From Lates calcarifer (taxonomy: Eukaryota; Chordata; Actinopteri; Centropomidae), in the NCBI RefSeq assembly GCF_001640805.2, contig NC_066855.1, positions 16,276,236 through 16,340,235 of the forward strand: a stretch of 64,000 nucleotides of DNA. The letters run 5' to 3'. The position numbers were made by a program, and so were the translations under genes. Below, piece by piece: positions 11,230 to 23,069 of this stretch; position 1 is the stretch's first letter; the number at the start of each line of letters is the position of its first letter. Under the pieces are notes generated by a model that was given only the letters and a program-made list of their open reading frames with translations, was not told where the DNA came from and did no database searches.

Positions 11230-11480
11230 TTGCAACTAAATATCATTTCCATTATACATTAATTGTCTGATTATTTTCTTGATTAATTATTTTATTGTTT
11301 GGTTTGTGTGTACATTTCCAAACAAAGGAAGTCCAACAATAGAGAAGCAACTTCAAATCTTCAAACCATCACTTTCACCATAAATCAGCTCATAAATCAC
11401 TGACAAAAACTATATTACACAGTACAGGAGAAATCAAAGTGAATAATCCATCTTCCCTTCTCTTCCAGGCATTTGAGAAA
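11230..11480 (+). repeat. Dispersed fish repeat, GATTATTTTC family
   Basis: CATTTCCATTATACATTAAT followed by TGTCTGATTATTTTCTTGAT and a TTGTTTGG step matches the same family as 6120-6330. The tail is diverged and its exact end is uncertain. Confidence 0.5.
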
Positions 11481-13597
11481 AAATGAGCAAGCTTAAACAA
11501 CCAATCCAGTACACCAGAATGTTTCAGGGTTTTCTAGAGTATTTCAGATCAGTGATTGTTTTCATATTTCTTAATTTTGTTACCTTCCAGAATCGATTAA
11601 AGGTGATTCCACCCTTACAAATGCTACTGCAGATATAGTATTAACTCTTCCTTTTGTTTGAGGTTGTTGTTACTTAACTTTAATTTTTATATAGCTCATG
11701 TGATTTCTCATTGTGGCACGAGGCCAGAGATCAGAGTCTTTCCTGTGATACTTTGCAAATTTAGTCCCACATGTTACTGGTGGAGAAAGGAACCAGTTAA
11801 AAACCCCAACACAGACACACACATACTTACTATTTGGTGCATTTCATAGTTATTCATGTTGCCCTGCACCTTCTCAAACTGGTCAGTAGTCAATAAGCTT
11901 CCTCCTCATATGGCCTGATTGGAATTTATTTAATGCAGATGAAATCCTCGGCTAAGTAAAGTGTATTCAATCAGTAGATTTTTCCTGCCGAACACTCTCT
12001 TAGCTTTTTAGGACGTTTGTTAGACAGTAGATTGGGTGAAGAGAGCGTGGAGAAGGTGAACAACAGAGCCAGTTTTTGGCAGGAGAAGCAAATTGCTATT
12101 GATAAAGAAAGATAAACATTGGTGGCTAATTGACTCTTCAATTTGTTTGTGGTTTAAATGTGTGGGGGAAAACACAAATTAACCAGAGTTGGATACTAAC
12201 TCAAGATCAAACATTTGCATTTCCAACAGTTGAAGGATAGAGCCAAACAACTACAACTTAGTGTGGTTCAGAATATCTCTAACAACAGAGGCCTTTGATT
12301 ATCTCAAGGACAACTTTCCACTCTCATTTGACTGCAGCCATTGTTGCAGTCTTTGTGTTTGTTGAGGTTCGTTACCAATATGGGCTGCTTGATCCTTAAG
12401 CTTATGTGGTGAAAGAAACTGGAGTGGGACCACTGAATATTAAAAACTTAAATGACCAACAGAGCAGCTGGACCTCTATGCCAGGGCTGTTTTTTCACAT
12501 GAAGGACTATGATATAAGTCTTGGATCAGATCAGACACTTGATTCATCCTCACTCCATTATTGACGCACACAGTTATTTAAAGGGTTTCTCAGGTCACAA
12601 GAACGTCTATAACTCAATCTGGTGTCCTTGGCTCATCCTTCAAAACCAGTTTCACCTGTGACCTTTCTTGGCTCCACAATTATTTGCCAGAGGTTGAGAG
12701 CACTTTACTGAGTGTGTATGGGGGTGGTGTCAAGAGTTTGTGGCCCTCCTCCTCAGGCACCAACTGTGGATAGGTTCCCTTGCAGTCAACCTGCTCCAGA
12801 TTACTTCCCCTTTACCTCCTTTTGAATGTCTGTATCTTGTAGTGAGTTAAATTTGCCTCATAATGGAAAACTCCTGTTTAAAGGTCACTGAAAACACAGA
12901 GGAAACACCTGAATGTAGTTGTCATAAAAGAACACTAGATGGAGCTGAGACATCACACTCAGCACCATCAGCAGACTGGTTCAGTCTCTCAAACATACTG
13001 TACTGACTAAGGAGTCATTCAGTTAATCACCATACAATTAATATTTCCAGCAAGAGCTTTGTTACATCCCTACACAAACATATATTTAATGGTTTATAAT
13101 TGGCCTCTATATAGTTGCAGTTCTAAGCAGATATAAGGACATTTTAAGTGTTTAATAATCTAGAGTATTTGTCAACAATTTTAACTTCCTCTGTAATGAC
13201 AGATGTGTATTATTACTGGATTTATAATCTGTTTATACATCAGCTTCCATTTATCCACAGAGGGAGTTACAGTTGTTGACAAGTACATTAATAAACACTT
13301 AAATCTGCTTACAAATACTTTAAACCATTAATTAAATGCATACTTAGTACTTATTAATGCTAAACTGTTGCCATATTTCCATTAAACATCACTTTTGGGA
13401 GCTTCAAATTTAGTTTACACTTTTATGGCACTTGTGATATATTGTCAGTGTCTTTGGACAACTGTTGTCTTTCCTCTTTATTTTGAATGGTTTAATTACT
13501 GTGACACAGATGAGACATATAATGGAAATTTACAGAACTTATGTATTGTTTAGGTTGACTATGCACTTTGTGCTGTGTCAAGCTGAAATTATGAAGA

Positions 13598-13790
13598 ATC
13601 TGCTAACGCACAGACAGATCGCCAGTCTATCGCAGGGCCAACATACATAGACAAACAACCATTCACACTTGGCAATTTAGAATCACCAGTTAACCTAATC
13701 TGCATGTGTTTGGACTTGGGAGGAAGCTGGAGTCCCCCAAGAGAACCCACACAGACACAGGGAGAACATTCAAACTTCACACCCTGAACC
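13598..13790 (+). repeat. Dispersed fish repeat with GGGAGGAAGC / GGGAGAACATTCAAACTTCA core
   Basis: The order CAGTCTATCGCAGGGCCAAC, CATTCACACTTGGCAATTTA, TGTTTGGACTTGGGAGGAAG, then ACACAGGGAGAACATTC reproduces one of the most abundant interspersed repeats of fish genomes. The open frames across it are not genes. Confidence 0.75.
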
Positions 13791-13849
13791 CTCTTTTTTG
13801 AATTCTGTGGTTTTATGTATTAGGATGTACTAATAAAACCATCTGCAGA

Positions 13850-14645
13850 ATCAGTGTGCGAAAAATCAAGCACACCCTTACTGTTTCCCTAGGAATTAAG
13901 AGGGTACGTAGCCACCAGATGCTGATAATCAAATGCCCTTGATGTATTTATCATCAGCAAGTGTGAGCATCTCTATAAAAATGGAAGTTTTGGCAGTTTG
14001 GCGCATTCAGCTGTGTGTTAACACAATGCCAAGGAGGAAAGACACCAGCAATGATCGTAGAGAAGCAACTGTTGCTGCCCAACAATCTGGGAAGAGTTAT
14101 GAGGCCATTTCCAGGCAATTTGATGTCCATCATTCTACAGTGAGAAAGGTTATTCACAAGTGGAAAACATTTAAGACAACTGCCAATCTTCCCAGGAGTG
14201 GACGTCCCAGCAAATTCACCCCAAGGTCAAACTATGCAATGCTCAGAGAAACTGCAAAAAACCCAAGAACTACATCTCAGACTCTACAGGCCTCAGTTCG
14301 CTGAACTGAGACTGAAGTATGGCTTGTTTGTAAGGGTTGCCAGGAGAAAGCCTCTCCTCTCAAAAAGAACATGGCAGCACAGCTTTGGTTTGCAAAGTTG
14401 TATCTGAACAAACCACAAGACTTCTGGAACAATGTCCTCTGCACAGACGAGACCAGAGTGGAGATGTTTGGCCATAATGAAAACCAAACACAGCATATCA
14501 GCACAAACACCTCATACCAACTGTCAAGCACGGTGATGGAGGTGATGGAGGCCTGAGCATCCTGAGGTCATTGACTTGACCAGTAAGTATTCTAGAGTCA
14601 AATGTGAGCCATCTGTCCGACAGCTAAAGCTTGGCTGGAATTGCA
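13850..14645 (+). mobile_element. Tc1-like transposon relic, internally deleted and truncated
   Basis: The leader ATCAAGCACACCCTTACTG and the transposase start MPRRKDTSNDRREATVAA (ATG at 14026) are typical of fish Tc1 elements. A helix-turn-helix DNA-binding domain follows (SYEAISRQFDVHHSTVRKV, then GRPSKF). Frame 1 stops at 14302. Sequence for YGLFVRVARRKPLLSK continues in another frame, and FWNNVLCTDETRVEMFG, holding the first catalytic Asp, returns in frame 1 at about 14430. After 14550 the element jumps to a piece reading SVRQLKLGWN, so much of the catalytic domain is deleted. The second Asp and third acidic residue are absent, and this copy cannot encode an active enzyme. Confidence 0.92.
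14026..14556 (+). pseudogene. Tc1-family transposase pseudogene
   Basis: This is the coding remnant of the element at 13850-14645. An N-terminal bipartite DNA-binding region is followed by a premature stop at 14302, a frame change, a deletion in the linker, and the start of the DDE catalytic core (CTDETRVEMFG). Full-length enzymes of this family are about 340 residues; fewer than half are represented. Frameshifts and stops show it has decayed. Confidence 0.9.
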
Positions 14646-14694
14646 TAATAGCATAATAATCTTTAATTAGACATCATATTTTATTTGTTGATTA

Positions 14695-14825
14695 TCATTA
14701 ATTTGCAAAGTAACTAGTAACTAAAGTTATCATATAAATGAAGTAAAAATAAAATACTTTTCTCTCAAATGCAGTGGAGTAGAAGTATAAAGTAGCATAA
14801 AATGGAAACTAGTTACTTTCCTTTC
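14695..14825. repeat. Dispersed repeat, AGTAACTAGTAACTAAAG / GGAGTAGAAGTATAAAG
   Basis: Runs such as GCAAAGTAACTAGTAACTAA, ATGAAGTAAAAATAAAATAC and CAGTGGAGTAGAAGTATAAA place this with the AAGTA-rich fish repeat family. It abuts the Tc1 relic. Confidence 0.5.
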
Positions 14826-14829
14826 CTTC

Positions 14830-17260
14830 CAGGTTTATTAGAAGTTTCCTTGCACATGAGTAACTTGTTTAATTTTGGACAAATCTGGGCTCATTCACTG
14901 GAAGAATATGAGTATAACTGGTCACTTTTGGAGTTGTATTGTTGACATGTGGAAACTGAAAACAACTGAGACAGGTTACTTGAGTAACTGTGTTATGAGC
15001 TAGCTCATGCATATAAATGCTCCATTGAGAGCCAGCTGACATGACAGCTCTCTAATGGGGCAAACCACTCAGGGACATCAGGATCATCATTTAACCTCCT
15101 GACATACAGTTATTAAACTCGTCTTATTCCACAGTGCCTGACCTGATTAATATTCTGTATCAGCTTCCTCCAGCTCTTCACTGAAGCTATAAGAAGCCTG
15201 AAATATTCAAACGCCAAGATGTCATCTTTTTTCATGACTACACCATTAAATGAAATGATGCAGAATACATGGACATTCCTGTCATGTGGATTTTTACAAG
15301 GTCTGGCTGCACAGCCCAAGCTTATATCGACCGACCTGCCATCAGCAGGTCAGCCAGGTGTAATGGGTTAACTGAAAGAAATGGTGGACGTGCAGATTTA
15401 TTGATTTTCCACCAGCGCCCTTGTTGACCTGCATTTTTGTGAAGGTGGAGACAGACTGTTGTTTGTAGCCTCTTTACTACTAAATACAGTGATTACACAG
15501 CAGTAACAAAAGCAAACAGTCATTATGCAGTCATCAAAGCTGATAAACTGATGGGAATGAGAGTTAAATCATCCTGACTGAAGTCTAACCACTAACTGTG
15601 AAGATGAGCAACTCTCCCAGAGCTAGACTGTAAAACTGAATCCGTAAGATGGCAGTACCAGCTCGCCTGGGGCGGCTCTGCAGGCGATGACTAATCCTCT
15701 TGGTCTCTGTAAGGAGGTTCACATCCAGTTTAGCACTATTGTAGTGCCAAGAGCTCTTAAATCACACACACATATTGTGATCCTTTGACAATCACCATGA
15801 ATACTGTCACGGTCAATTCTTGCATCTTGTTCTATATTTTTCTCCATCCAACATTTTTTTTCCTGTGTTCCGAAGAGACAGCACAGATAAAAAATTTTAA
15901 AAAGCAGGAGTAACTCCTCTGCTGTTTGTGGTCATGGTAGAAAATAGAGAAATGTTCACTTGGGCAGAAGAATCTTATTTAAAAGCTGATGTTTCAGCCA
16001 CGCTCCCCTCAGAGACGAGTGCACACACAAAGCTTAAAAGGATCACAAGATGCTCAAAATGTATTTCTTGTTTGCTTTTATCTCAGGGGACGGTGGAGAC
16101 AAATGGCAGTGTGATCCTGAGCACAGCCTTTAAAGCCAGTTCACCATAACAGCAGCAGAATGTGTATATGTGCATATTTCTTTAGGGGAAGCGAATTGTG
16201 TTGTCTTGTGTATAAAATGCACTATAAATAAACATGACTTGACATCTCAGCCACTTATTACATTTTTCATTCAGTCAAATGCAACACACAGTTTATTATC
16301 TCTTGACATCTTTTCAAGTATGAAAATAACAATATATTGGAAATAAATAACAATAAATAATATTGTGAGTTACATTGTGACTTTGATTGACCACCACATG
16401 TACCACATAACTATGGACAAGTCAATAATTATTCCTCTTTGTTCCACCAAATGCTTCTTTTTTTTTTTTTTTTTTAAACTGTGCTGGAATGACAACATGT
16501 CACCAACATTTTCCTGCCGACATTTAACTTTTGGTTGCTGCATCAAACAGGGAAAAAAAGAGAGAGAGAAAAAAAGACATAATATTAACTTTTCTTAATG
16601 GGAAACTTTCTTTACATTGCAAAAAAGTGCATGATAATGAGATTTAATTTGACCACATAACAAAACCTCCAGTCACTTTGCAAGCAGCCACACAAGCTGC
16701 TTAGTTACAATAGATGAGCAACATTAGAATAATACACGTCACAGTGGCACGTGAATGTCAGTTTTTCTGTCTTGAATAATTGGACATTCTATCATAAGAA
16801 GAGCTCAAACATCACTTGAAAGGAATTTAAAAAAAAGAAACATGATTTCAGGGCAACAAAAATATGAGGTTGATATACAATTTGACATAAACAGCAGTTT
16901 ATAAAAATGCACAGGTGCTAGGCAAACTGGTTTAGTAGGAATGTGGACTGTGAGTTGCTAATCACATGGATAACGTGCCCATATGATTTACAGTGCGTGG
17001 TTTGTCTTTTTGTTTTGGTTTTTTGTTTTATCTTTGTGACGACTCCACTGGATTTTAACACCCACACCCAGCTCCAGAAGTTATATTTACAATAAATCAG
17101 TAAACAAAAGTTACTGCTACACAGCACGTTGAACTGTCATGCTTCAAGTCGACCAAACACCACAGAAAGTGGCCTGGTAGATACAAGAACAAACACCTCC
17201 CTGGTTGGATTTATCCTTCTCAGCTGATGATTCTCTATATTTGGCTTGCTGGTAGAGAGG
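14830..17260. other. Intergenic DNA downstream of crhr1
   Basis: No exon is supported on either strand. Contents are an AT-rich stretch, a T run near 16458-16475, and open frames below 80 codons without recognisable similarity. The 3' end of crhr1 transcripts may extend into the right part of this stretch. Confidence 0.5.
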
Positions 17261-17264
17261 CAAC

Positions 17265-19197
17265 AATAGTAAGTCTCTTTATTTAGCTGAAGAGTTTTGT
17301 TCTGAATAATATACATACATCAATTGTGAAAGTAAATACTGTTGACAAAAATAATCTCAACTTGCATATATCTGTAGCTTTGACACATCTCACGGTCTTT
17401 ATATATTGATTATATACATATATATATGTTATATATACTGTATATATATGAACAGTGAGTCAAGGTAAAAGGTGTCACTTATATAGCTCCTTTCCATCAA
17501 ATTAGCTCTGTTTCTCAAACTAGTTTCATTCAAGAATTTTGATGCTGGCAAATCAGCCTCAAGTTTAACAGAGGATGTTGCACAATGCACAACAGATCTT
17601 CAGACCTGTAGAATAAGACATCGCCCACTGATGTCATCACACTTAAAAAAAAAAAAAAAAACAGCTTTTTTTTGGTTCCAGCTCCTAAATTTTGCATTCC
17701 AAACTAATCTCCTTTCGGTTGAAACGCTCTGAAAGGTTCAAAATCAGGAACGAAACATGTTCCAGCTTTAATGAGCTATTTGCATTTGCAGCTCATTGTT
17801 TTGGATTTCCAGCCCACACCTTTTGGTTCAGTCTCACTGCTCTCATCAGCTTTTGTTTTTGGCTAAGAAGCTCCAAAAAGCCACTCTCCACTACCTGCTC
17901 AGCAGCAAACAGCAGACAGACACAGTCAGAGAGCAGCTGGTGAACACAGTGGAGCATTTAGCAGCTACAGAGCCAGATATTTCCCTCAGCAGGTGGTGGA
18001 GACCAAAAACCAGAGCTAAAAGGGAGACTTACATTCATTAAGTGAACAAAAAACATACTTTAAATGAATGCTGCTTTGTGCCTACTGAGCATGGAAATAA
18101 GTTAGCTAACATGTTCATCATAACAGCTTTATAGGATGATAATATGTCTCATGGTCGAACAAAACTTGAGTTAAAGCAGGTTTAAGATCATTTCGGTCAA
18201 ACTACACATCCAGCTTGGATAAAATAATCCCTACAATTAGGCAATATATGAGAAAAATAAATTAATAATTAATTAGCAAAGCATTTTAGGAAAATCAATT
18301 CTTTGCCTACTTTCTGTGAGTTACTGATGTTAGAAGATTGCGACCACTCTCATAGCTGTATGTTAAGTTTCTGACTGGAGTCAGGAGGTGATTTTTGGTG
18401 ATTTTTGGTGATGAGAGTGGTATCAATCTTCTCATTTAAATCTCAGAGAGAAAACAAATTACTCTGTATAAATGTATTCACAGACACATTACTCTGGAAC
18501 AAAACTCTTCAGGTAGAAAGTATGGAATGTGTTTAACCCTTCTGGAAAGTTGATGAAAGCAACATGACTGCAACCAAGCTGATGGAGAACAGAGAGGAAG
18601 ATAGCACGACACCAAATTAACACAAACACTATGATCAGACAGCTGTTTGTGAGGACGAAATGAACATAAAAAAAGGAAAATAAAATCTGAAAATGTCATA
18701 TATAATAACTTAGACTATGCCCCTGTAAGCATTCGAGTCCAGTTTCTGCTGGAGTGGTGGAATCCAGTTCAGTGCAGTCCAGTGGCACAATATCCAAGTT
18801 GTTGCTACAAAAATAAAAGTGTGCAAGCAGGAATACAACAGAGAATTCTATGGCAGGCAAACATGAAAGAATGTGGAGTGCTGTACATTCACATCCAAAC
18901 TCCAAACTTAGCTTGGTCACGTGCATCTCTTGATCCACTAACCTCTCGTTTCATAAAGTCAGTCTGCAGTGTCCTTATTCACCGTCCCCATCCATTTTCT
19001 CTTGAAAGTCTAATGTATAATGTCCCTCCTGAGGTTTAAGAGACTGATGCAGTCTCTCACTCTCTCTTGCTCTCTAGCCTCAGCCCCAGCTCAGAAAGTG
19101 TTTTAGTGTACTCCAGTGATGTGGCAGAAAATGATGACGACGACAGCTGGAGGTTTCTCCCAAAGCACACATGTAGGACAAAAGCCGGCCTCCTCTC
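17265..19197 (-). other. crhr1: Probable crhr1 3'UTR and downstream flank
   Basis: The crhr1 stop codon ends at 19198, and no further exon is seen downstream. On the minus strand the first canonical AATAAA I find is at 17283-17278, with a weaker ATTAAA at about 17771-17766; either could end the transcript. The interval also holds an (AT)-rich tract at 17400-17450, an A run at 17644-17660, and fish repeat pieces at 17880-18010 and 18340-18450. The UTR length is an inference. Confidence 0.35.
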
Positions 19198-19338
19198 TCA
19201 TAGCGACGTGGACTGCTTGATGCTGTGAAAGCTGACCCGTGAAGGTGAGGTGGGGATGGACATGGCCTGGGTCATCCTGGCTCGGATGGAGTGCTGCTCC
19301 TGCCATCGGTGGAACCGCTTCCTCACAGCTGAACGCAC
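19198..19338 (-). CDS. crhr1: CRHR1 exon 13: helix 8, C-terminal tail and stop
   Basis: Acceptor TTGTTGACAG leads into [20 protein letters not shown], then [19 protein letters not shown] and a TGA at 19200-19198. It encodes 46 residues in phase 0. The segment forms amphipathic helix 8 and the cytoplasmic tail, rich in Ser/Thr for GRK and arrestin control. The last residues, STSL, fit a class I PDZ ligand (S/T-x-hydrophobic), as STAV does in the human receptor; PDZ partners such as PSD-95 and SAP97 are known for mammalian CRHR1. Confidence 0.97.
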   Translation of the reverse strand: MRSAVRKRFHRWQEQHSIRARMTQAMSIPTSPSRVSFHSIKQSTSL

Positions 19339-19364
19339 CTGTCAACAACAAACCAGAGGAATTA

Positions 19365-19575
19365 AGGAAAAAAAAGATCCATTTTGTTTAAACAGAAACG
19401 TAGATATATGTCACTACCAGACTCCATCGATAAAAGCAGAAATTCTACATAACACAATAGAAGACAGGAGCTGCTGGAATACCACTGCCTCGATCCGTTA
19501 CTTTATCTGCATTATTATTATTATCTGTGTGACTTTCAGTGTTGGAATAAGCATTCACATCCTTTACGTAAGTAC
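19365..19575 (+). repeat. Composite dispersed repeat (GATCC..TTTGTTTAA..CCAGACTCC family), copy 1
   Basis: The order AAGATCCATTTTGTTTAAAC, ATGTCACTACCAGACTCCAT, then CTGCTGGAATACCACTGCC and an AAGTA-rich end is repeated at 29985-30165, and its first half recurs reversed at 59180-59275. Open frames in two copies both translate DPFCLNRN or DPFCLTRN followed by YHYQTP, which reflects repeat homology, not a gene. It lies in crhr1 intron 12. Confidence 0.7.
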
Positions 19576-21004
19576 AGGTACCATACAATAACACAAACAA
19601 AGCAGCTGTATCCCAGCAACTGTTCTGCTCAGCAGAATAACTGTCTGGTAGTAATACACAGCAATGTTTCTTTTTCCTTGAAGTTTACAATATATGCAAA
19701 ATGTGAAATATTCATAGAATATAAAAAACAATTGTTCAGTGTTATGTACTAAAAGTCAAGTCACAGAATTCAAGTCACAATGAAGAGATAAAAACCGCAG
19801 ATAAATTCACAGTTACGAGATATAAAGTCAGATTGATAAGATATAAAGTCCACTGAGAAATATTGTTAAACTTATCAGATATGAAATATGAATTATGATA
19901 ATAATTCAACCTAAACGTATGTCATACTTCTGATTTAATACATCATAATCCATGAGGATTTAGATTTTTATCATTCCCTTTAACTTCAACTTTTCTTTTA
20001 ATATTCTCCTGCGTTCTGTATAAATGAGTCTGTACAGTGTAAAACTGAATTTACAGCTCTTACTTGTGTACTTCAGTAACAACATGCCATACATCATCTT
20101 AATGATGATTTTGATTTTGACCCATACAACCATCCCACCCTCAGTAATCACAGAATAATTTCTAAATAAGAGTTTTAATCTAAAAACCAAAACTCATTAT
20201 TGACACTATATTTTACAGCTCACTTCATCAGCGACCAAACCAGCAGTATATTTGTGTCTTCTGGCATAGAGCAAGATCATCTAATCCTTTACACATGTTT
20301 TAGAGCTAAATGTTTTCCTTTTCTCTTGAATGTGACAGCGGGTACTCTCTATTCATCTGTCTCATTTCTTCCCCCCTTGCTTTTTCTGCTACTCTCAGCC
20401 TGTAACAAAACACTAAATCAATATCCTCTGTAAGCTACACATGCTGGTTAAGCCCCTCGCTGGAGCTACAACACGGCCCGTGATGAGATATTCATTCGTC
20501 ATCCAACACGGCGAACGCAGTGTGGGACGGTAACCGAAGGGCAGCAGTCAGCTGATATAACATCCACATGCTACTTGAGGAATAACTTGTAATGTAAGGG
20601 ATTACTCTGCGATATGATGTTAGACTTTGAAGTGGACAGGTTGCCTTGATTAAACCTAAAGATAACAGATTCACAGGTTGTAGTTAAAAATGGTATTGAT
20701 CGTAACTTTGAGGAGCATGGTGGGGTGGTTAATTTAACAAACACTTTTAAAGCTACCTGCTCTGAGATTAAACCTTAAACAGCTCTGAAAGTCTGTTTAC
20801 TCAATCAGCCTCCTGCTACGAGTGAGGAGGTCAACACAACATGTTGCTGCACCAGCCAGGGTTTAACAGTTTTCCTGGGCAAAAGGCAAATAGAGTGTCA
20901 TTACTGCAGCATTATAAGTAAACAAGTAAAATGTATTGATCTTCATTACGTTAAACTTGTGTTTAAGTTGCGACTGTAAAGTTTCATTCTGTAAAACATC
21001 TTTT

Positions 21005-21110
21005 GCTCAAACAGCTTTTACTGTGAAAGGAGCAAAGTCCTGGAACTCTCTTCCTGATCACCTTTCACCTTTATGAGAGCAATAACGGCCTGGTTTATTC
21101 AGCAACAAAC
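21005..21110 (+). mobile_element. LINE ORF2 C-terminal fragment
   Basis: The plus strand reads GAKSWNSLPDHLS, matching the WN-LP motif near the end of reverse transcriptase ORF2 in fish CR1/L2/Rex-type LINEs. It is a very short relic with nothing else of the element identifiable. Confidence 0.45.
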
Positions 21111-21369
21111 ATGTTTTCATGTATTTTATGACTGGGGCTGATCAGCAAACTACCCAGTTTGATTAATGTCTGCTGTTTACTAAATGTATATTATTCCAGA
21201 ATTCATCCTTACCTAATATATGGTGATATTTTTTGGCAAATCCTGCTCACATGATTTCCATAAGCTTTGAGTACTGCTGAAATTCATCTTTCTATCCCAT
21301 CATGTTTTAGTAACTTCTTCAGGTTGAATTCAAATTTAACACTGACTTTGGGAAAAGTCATGTTCCCAT

Positions 21370-21615
21370 CAGGGTGAACTGTAATAACTTAATTTTGGTT
21401 TACAACCACAACTAAAGACATTCCCATCAGCCTCATCTGTTTGTGTTTAGTTTAGCTAAGTAACTAATGTCAGCATGCTAAGAAGGTGAACATTATAAAC
21501 CTGCTAAACCTCAGCGTGTTAACATTGTCATTGTGAACACATTAACATGCTGACATTAGCATTTAGCACACAGCACCACAGAGCCTAAGTATAGCTTCAC
21601 AGTGCTGCTAGCATG
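21370..21615. repeat. Dispersed fish repeat with GTTAACATTG / TTAACATGCTGACATTAGC
   Basis: CATTCCCATCAGCCTCATCT, CTAATGTCAGCATGCTAAG and ACATTAACATGCTGACATTA form the pattern of a very common teleost repeat rich in GCTAAC/GTTAGC words. Confidence 0.6.
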
Positions 21616-22398
21616 GCTGCAGACTCTTTGACCTCTTCTGTAACATCTGTTTCACTTCTGTTATCTGTTTGATGCTGTTTGTGTGGTGTTAAAACCTAAA
21701 CTAAACTATGAAATAACTGTTTGCGTTGGTGTGATTGTTGGCTGTTAGGAAACATCTGGAGAGATTGTAAGGAAGGGAGGAAGGCAGGGTTAAGGGTTTG
21801 GGAAGAGGGAAGATATAATTTTTTATTGTCTTGGCATCTAATTTATGCAGAAAACTCTATACCTTTGGATGCTACAATGTATTTCATATGTCTATTTGTG
21901 TGCATGTCTGTCTTTTTATTTCCCTTTCTCCCTCTCTATCCATGTCCATCTTCCACCCCAGAAATCATACAACAAAAAAGAAATATTACAACTACACAGA
22001 ATATTAATACTACCACTACTACTACTAACAATATTATTAATAATAATATCACACATTAAAGATGAAGTAGCACTTCTGCATGGCTGCATATTCATTTTTC
22101 TGTGCTATTCTGAGCGGGTTTCACCTCTGATTTCTCCATAGAACCAAATTAGGGTTGACACTGTCATAAAGTGTAAAAAGTGATGTCACTTATGCCAGTA
22201 CATGACAAGTCTTAATTGTGCCCTAAATATAAGTGCTTCAAGGTTTATCACTCAATTCCCTGCAATAACAAACAGAAACGGCAGCCACCAAAAGGGAGAG
22301 TGGAAACGCCTGAAGAGGGGAAATATAAATATAAGGGTCTGAAGCAGGGGGAGATGTAAAAAATGTTAGATCAATAAGAGGAATGTGAATCTGCTTAC

Positions 22399-22440
22399 CT
22401 CACTGTTTAGGAAGCAGTAAAACACTGACACAAAGAAGCC
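22399..22440 (-). CDS. crhr1: CRHR1 exon 12: end of transmembrane helix 7 (42 nt)
   Basis: Acceptor TCTCACACAG is followed by GFFVSVFYCFLNSE and donor GTAAGC, exactly 14 codons in phase 0/0. It forms the intracellular half of TM7. In mammals, skipping the equivalent 42-nt exon gives the CRHR1d isoform, which couples poorly to G proteins. Because the phases match, skipping would also be in frame here. Confidence 0.97.
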
Positions 22441-22672
22441 CTGTGTGAGAGGAGGGGGGAGATAAAGAGAGGAAGAGAACGTCGTCAAAAAAGGAGGGCA
22501 TTCAAAACATCAACGCCCTGATCCTGTTTTAATCGCGTACACAGCAGCTTATCACACACGCTACATTCATTCAATCATCTCCAGAGAGGAACACAGTCAT
22601 TCTGATGTCCACTCATTACAATTACCTGAGCCGTACACCCACACAGTCTCTGTTTTGCGAGATAAATCGTAC

Positions 22673-22808
22673 CTGGAAAGATTCCAAAAATGAGTTGAAA
22701 TATATGAAGACGATTTGAGAGATCTCATCTTCCCCCGGGTTCACGAAAAACAGCATATAGGTGATTCCCAGGAGCGGGAGGAGGACCAGTGTCGCCTTCA
22801 CAGCTTTC
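22673..22808 (-). CDS. crhr1: CRHR1 exon 11: TM6, extracellular loop 3 and start of TM7
   Basis: This 136-nt exon begins with one base completing an Arg codon. It reads [20 protein letters not shown], then [14 protein letters not shown] and [11 protein letters not shown]. It includes the TM6 PLLG motif typical of class B receptors, at whose kink the helix opens for Gs. Introns on either side are only 0.18 and 0.23 kb. Confidence 0.98.
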
Positions 22809-22983
22809 CTGCAGACGAGGAGAGCAGCCGATCAGACAACCATGACGGAAAGACTGTCTACAGGCACTGCTGTGTTGCGACTCATCAAGTGTAAAACACG
22901 AATTATTTAAGGTGTGTACATACAGGTGAATCTGAGTTATTTAGTTGTTCCTTTGCAGGTGGAGCAGAACATGTTACACTTAC

Positions 22984-23069
22984 CTGTACTGGATAGTTTC
23001 CGACGTGGTGGAGGCTCGCAGCTTGGTCATCAGGATTCTCACGATGTTGAAGAGGAAAATGAAATTGAT
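22984..23069 (-). CDS. crhr1: CRHR1 exon 10: TM5 and intracellular loop 3
   Basis: Acceptor TTTTCCGGCAG precedes [20 protein letters not shown], continuing TTSETIQY and ending in phase 2 before GTAAGT. TM5 and loop 3 contact the G protein. The RAS in LRAST contains the serine equivalent to human S301, a PKA site that shifts coupling between Gs and Gq. Confidence 0.98.

Larger units (their letters stand above)
10166..13590. other. Intergenic DNA between kansl1 and crhr1
   Basis: No coding exon is supported. Two dispersed fish repeats lie at 11058-11225 and 11230-11480. The remainder is moderately AT-rich with no features I can name. I looked for MAPT microtubule-binding repeats (PGGG-type motifs), because MAPT lies between CRHR1 and KANSL1 in mammals, and saw none. 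Confidence 0.55.
19576..22398 (-). other. crhr1: crhr1 intron 12 remainder
   Basis: No exon is supported. Contents are a LINE ORF2 end at 21005-21110, a GCTAACATGC-rich fish repeat at about 21370-21615, and an (ACT)/(ATT) simple tract at 22000-22050. The frames at 21721-22141 are chance reading through low-complexity sequence. Confidence 0.6.

Noticed and set aside
5498..19197. A MAPT (tau) gene between kansl1 and crhr1, as in mammals
   Set aside because: No exon with tau microtubule-binding repeat motifs was visible on either strand.
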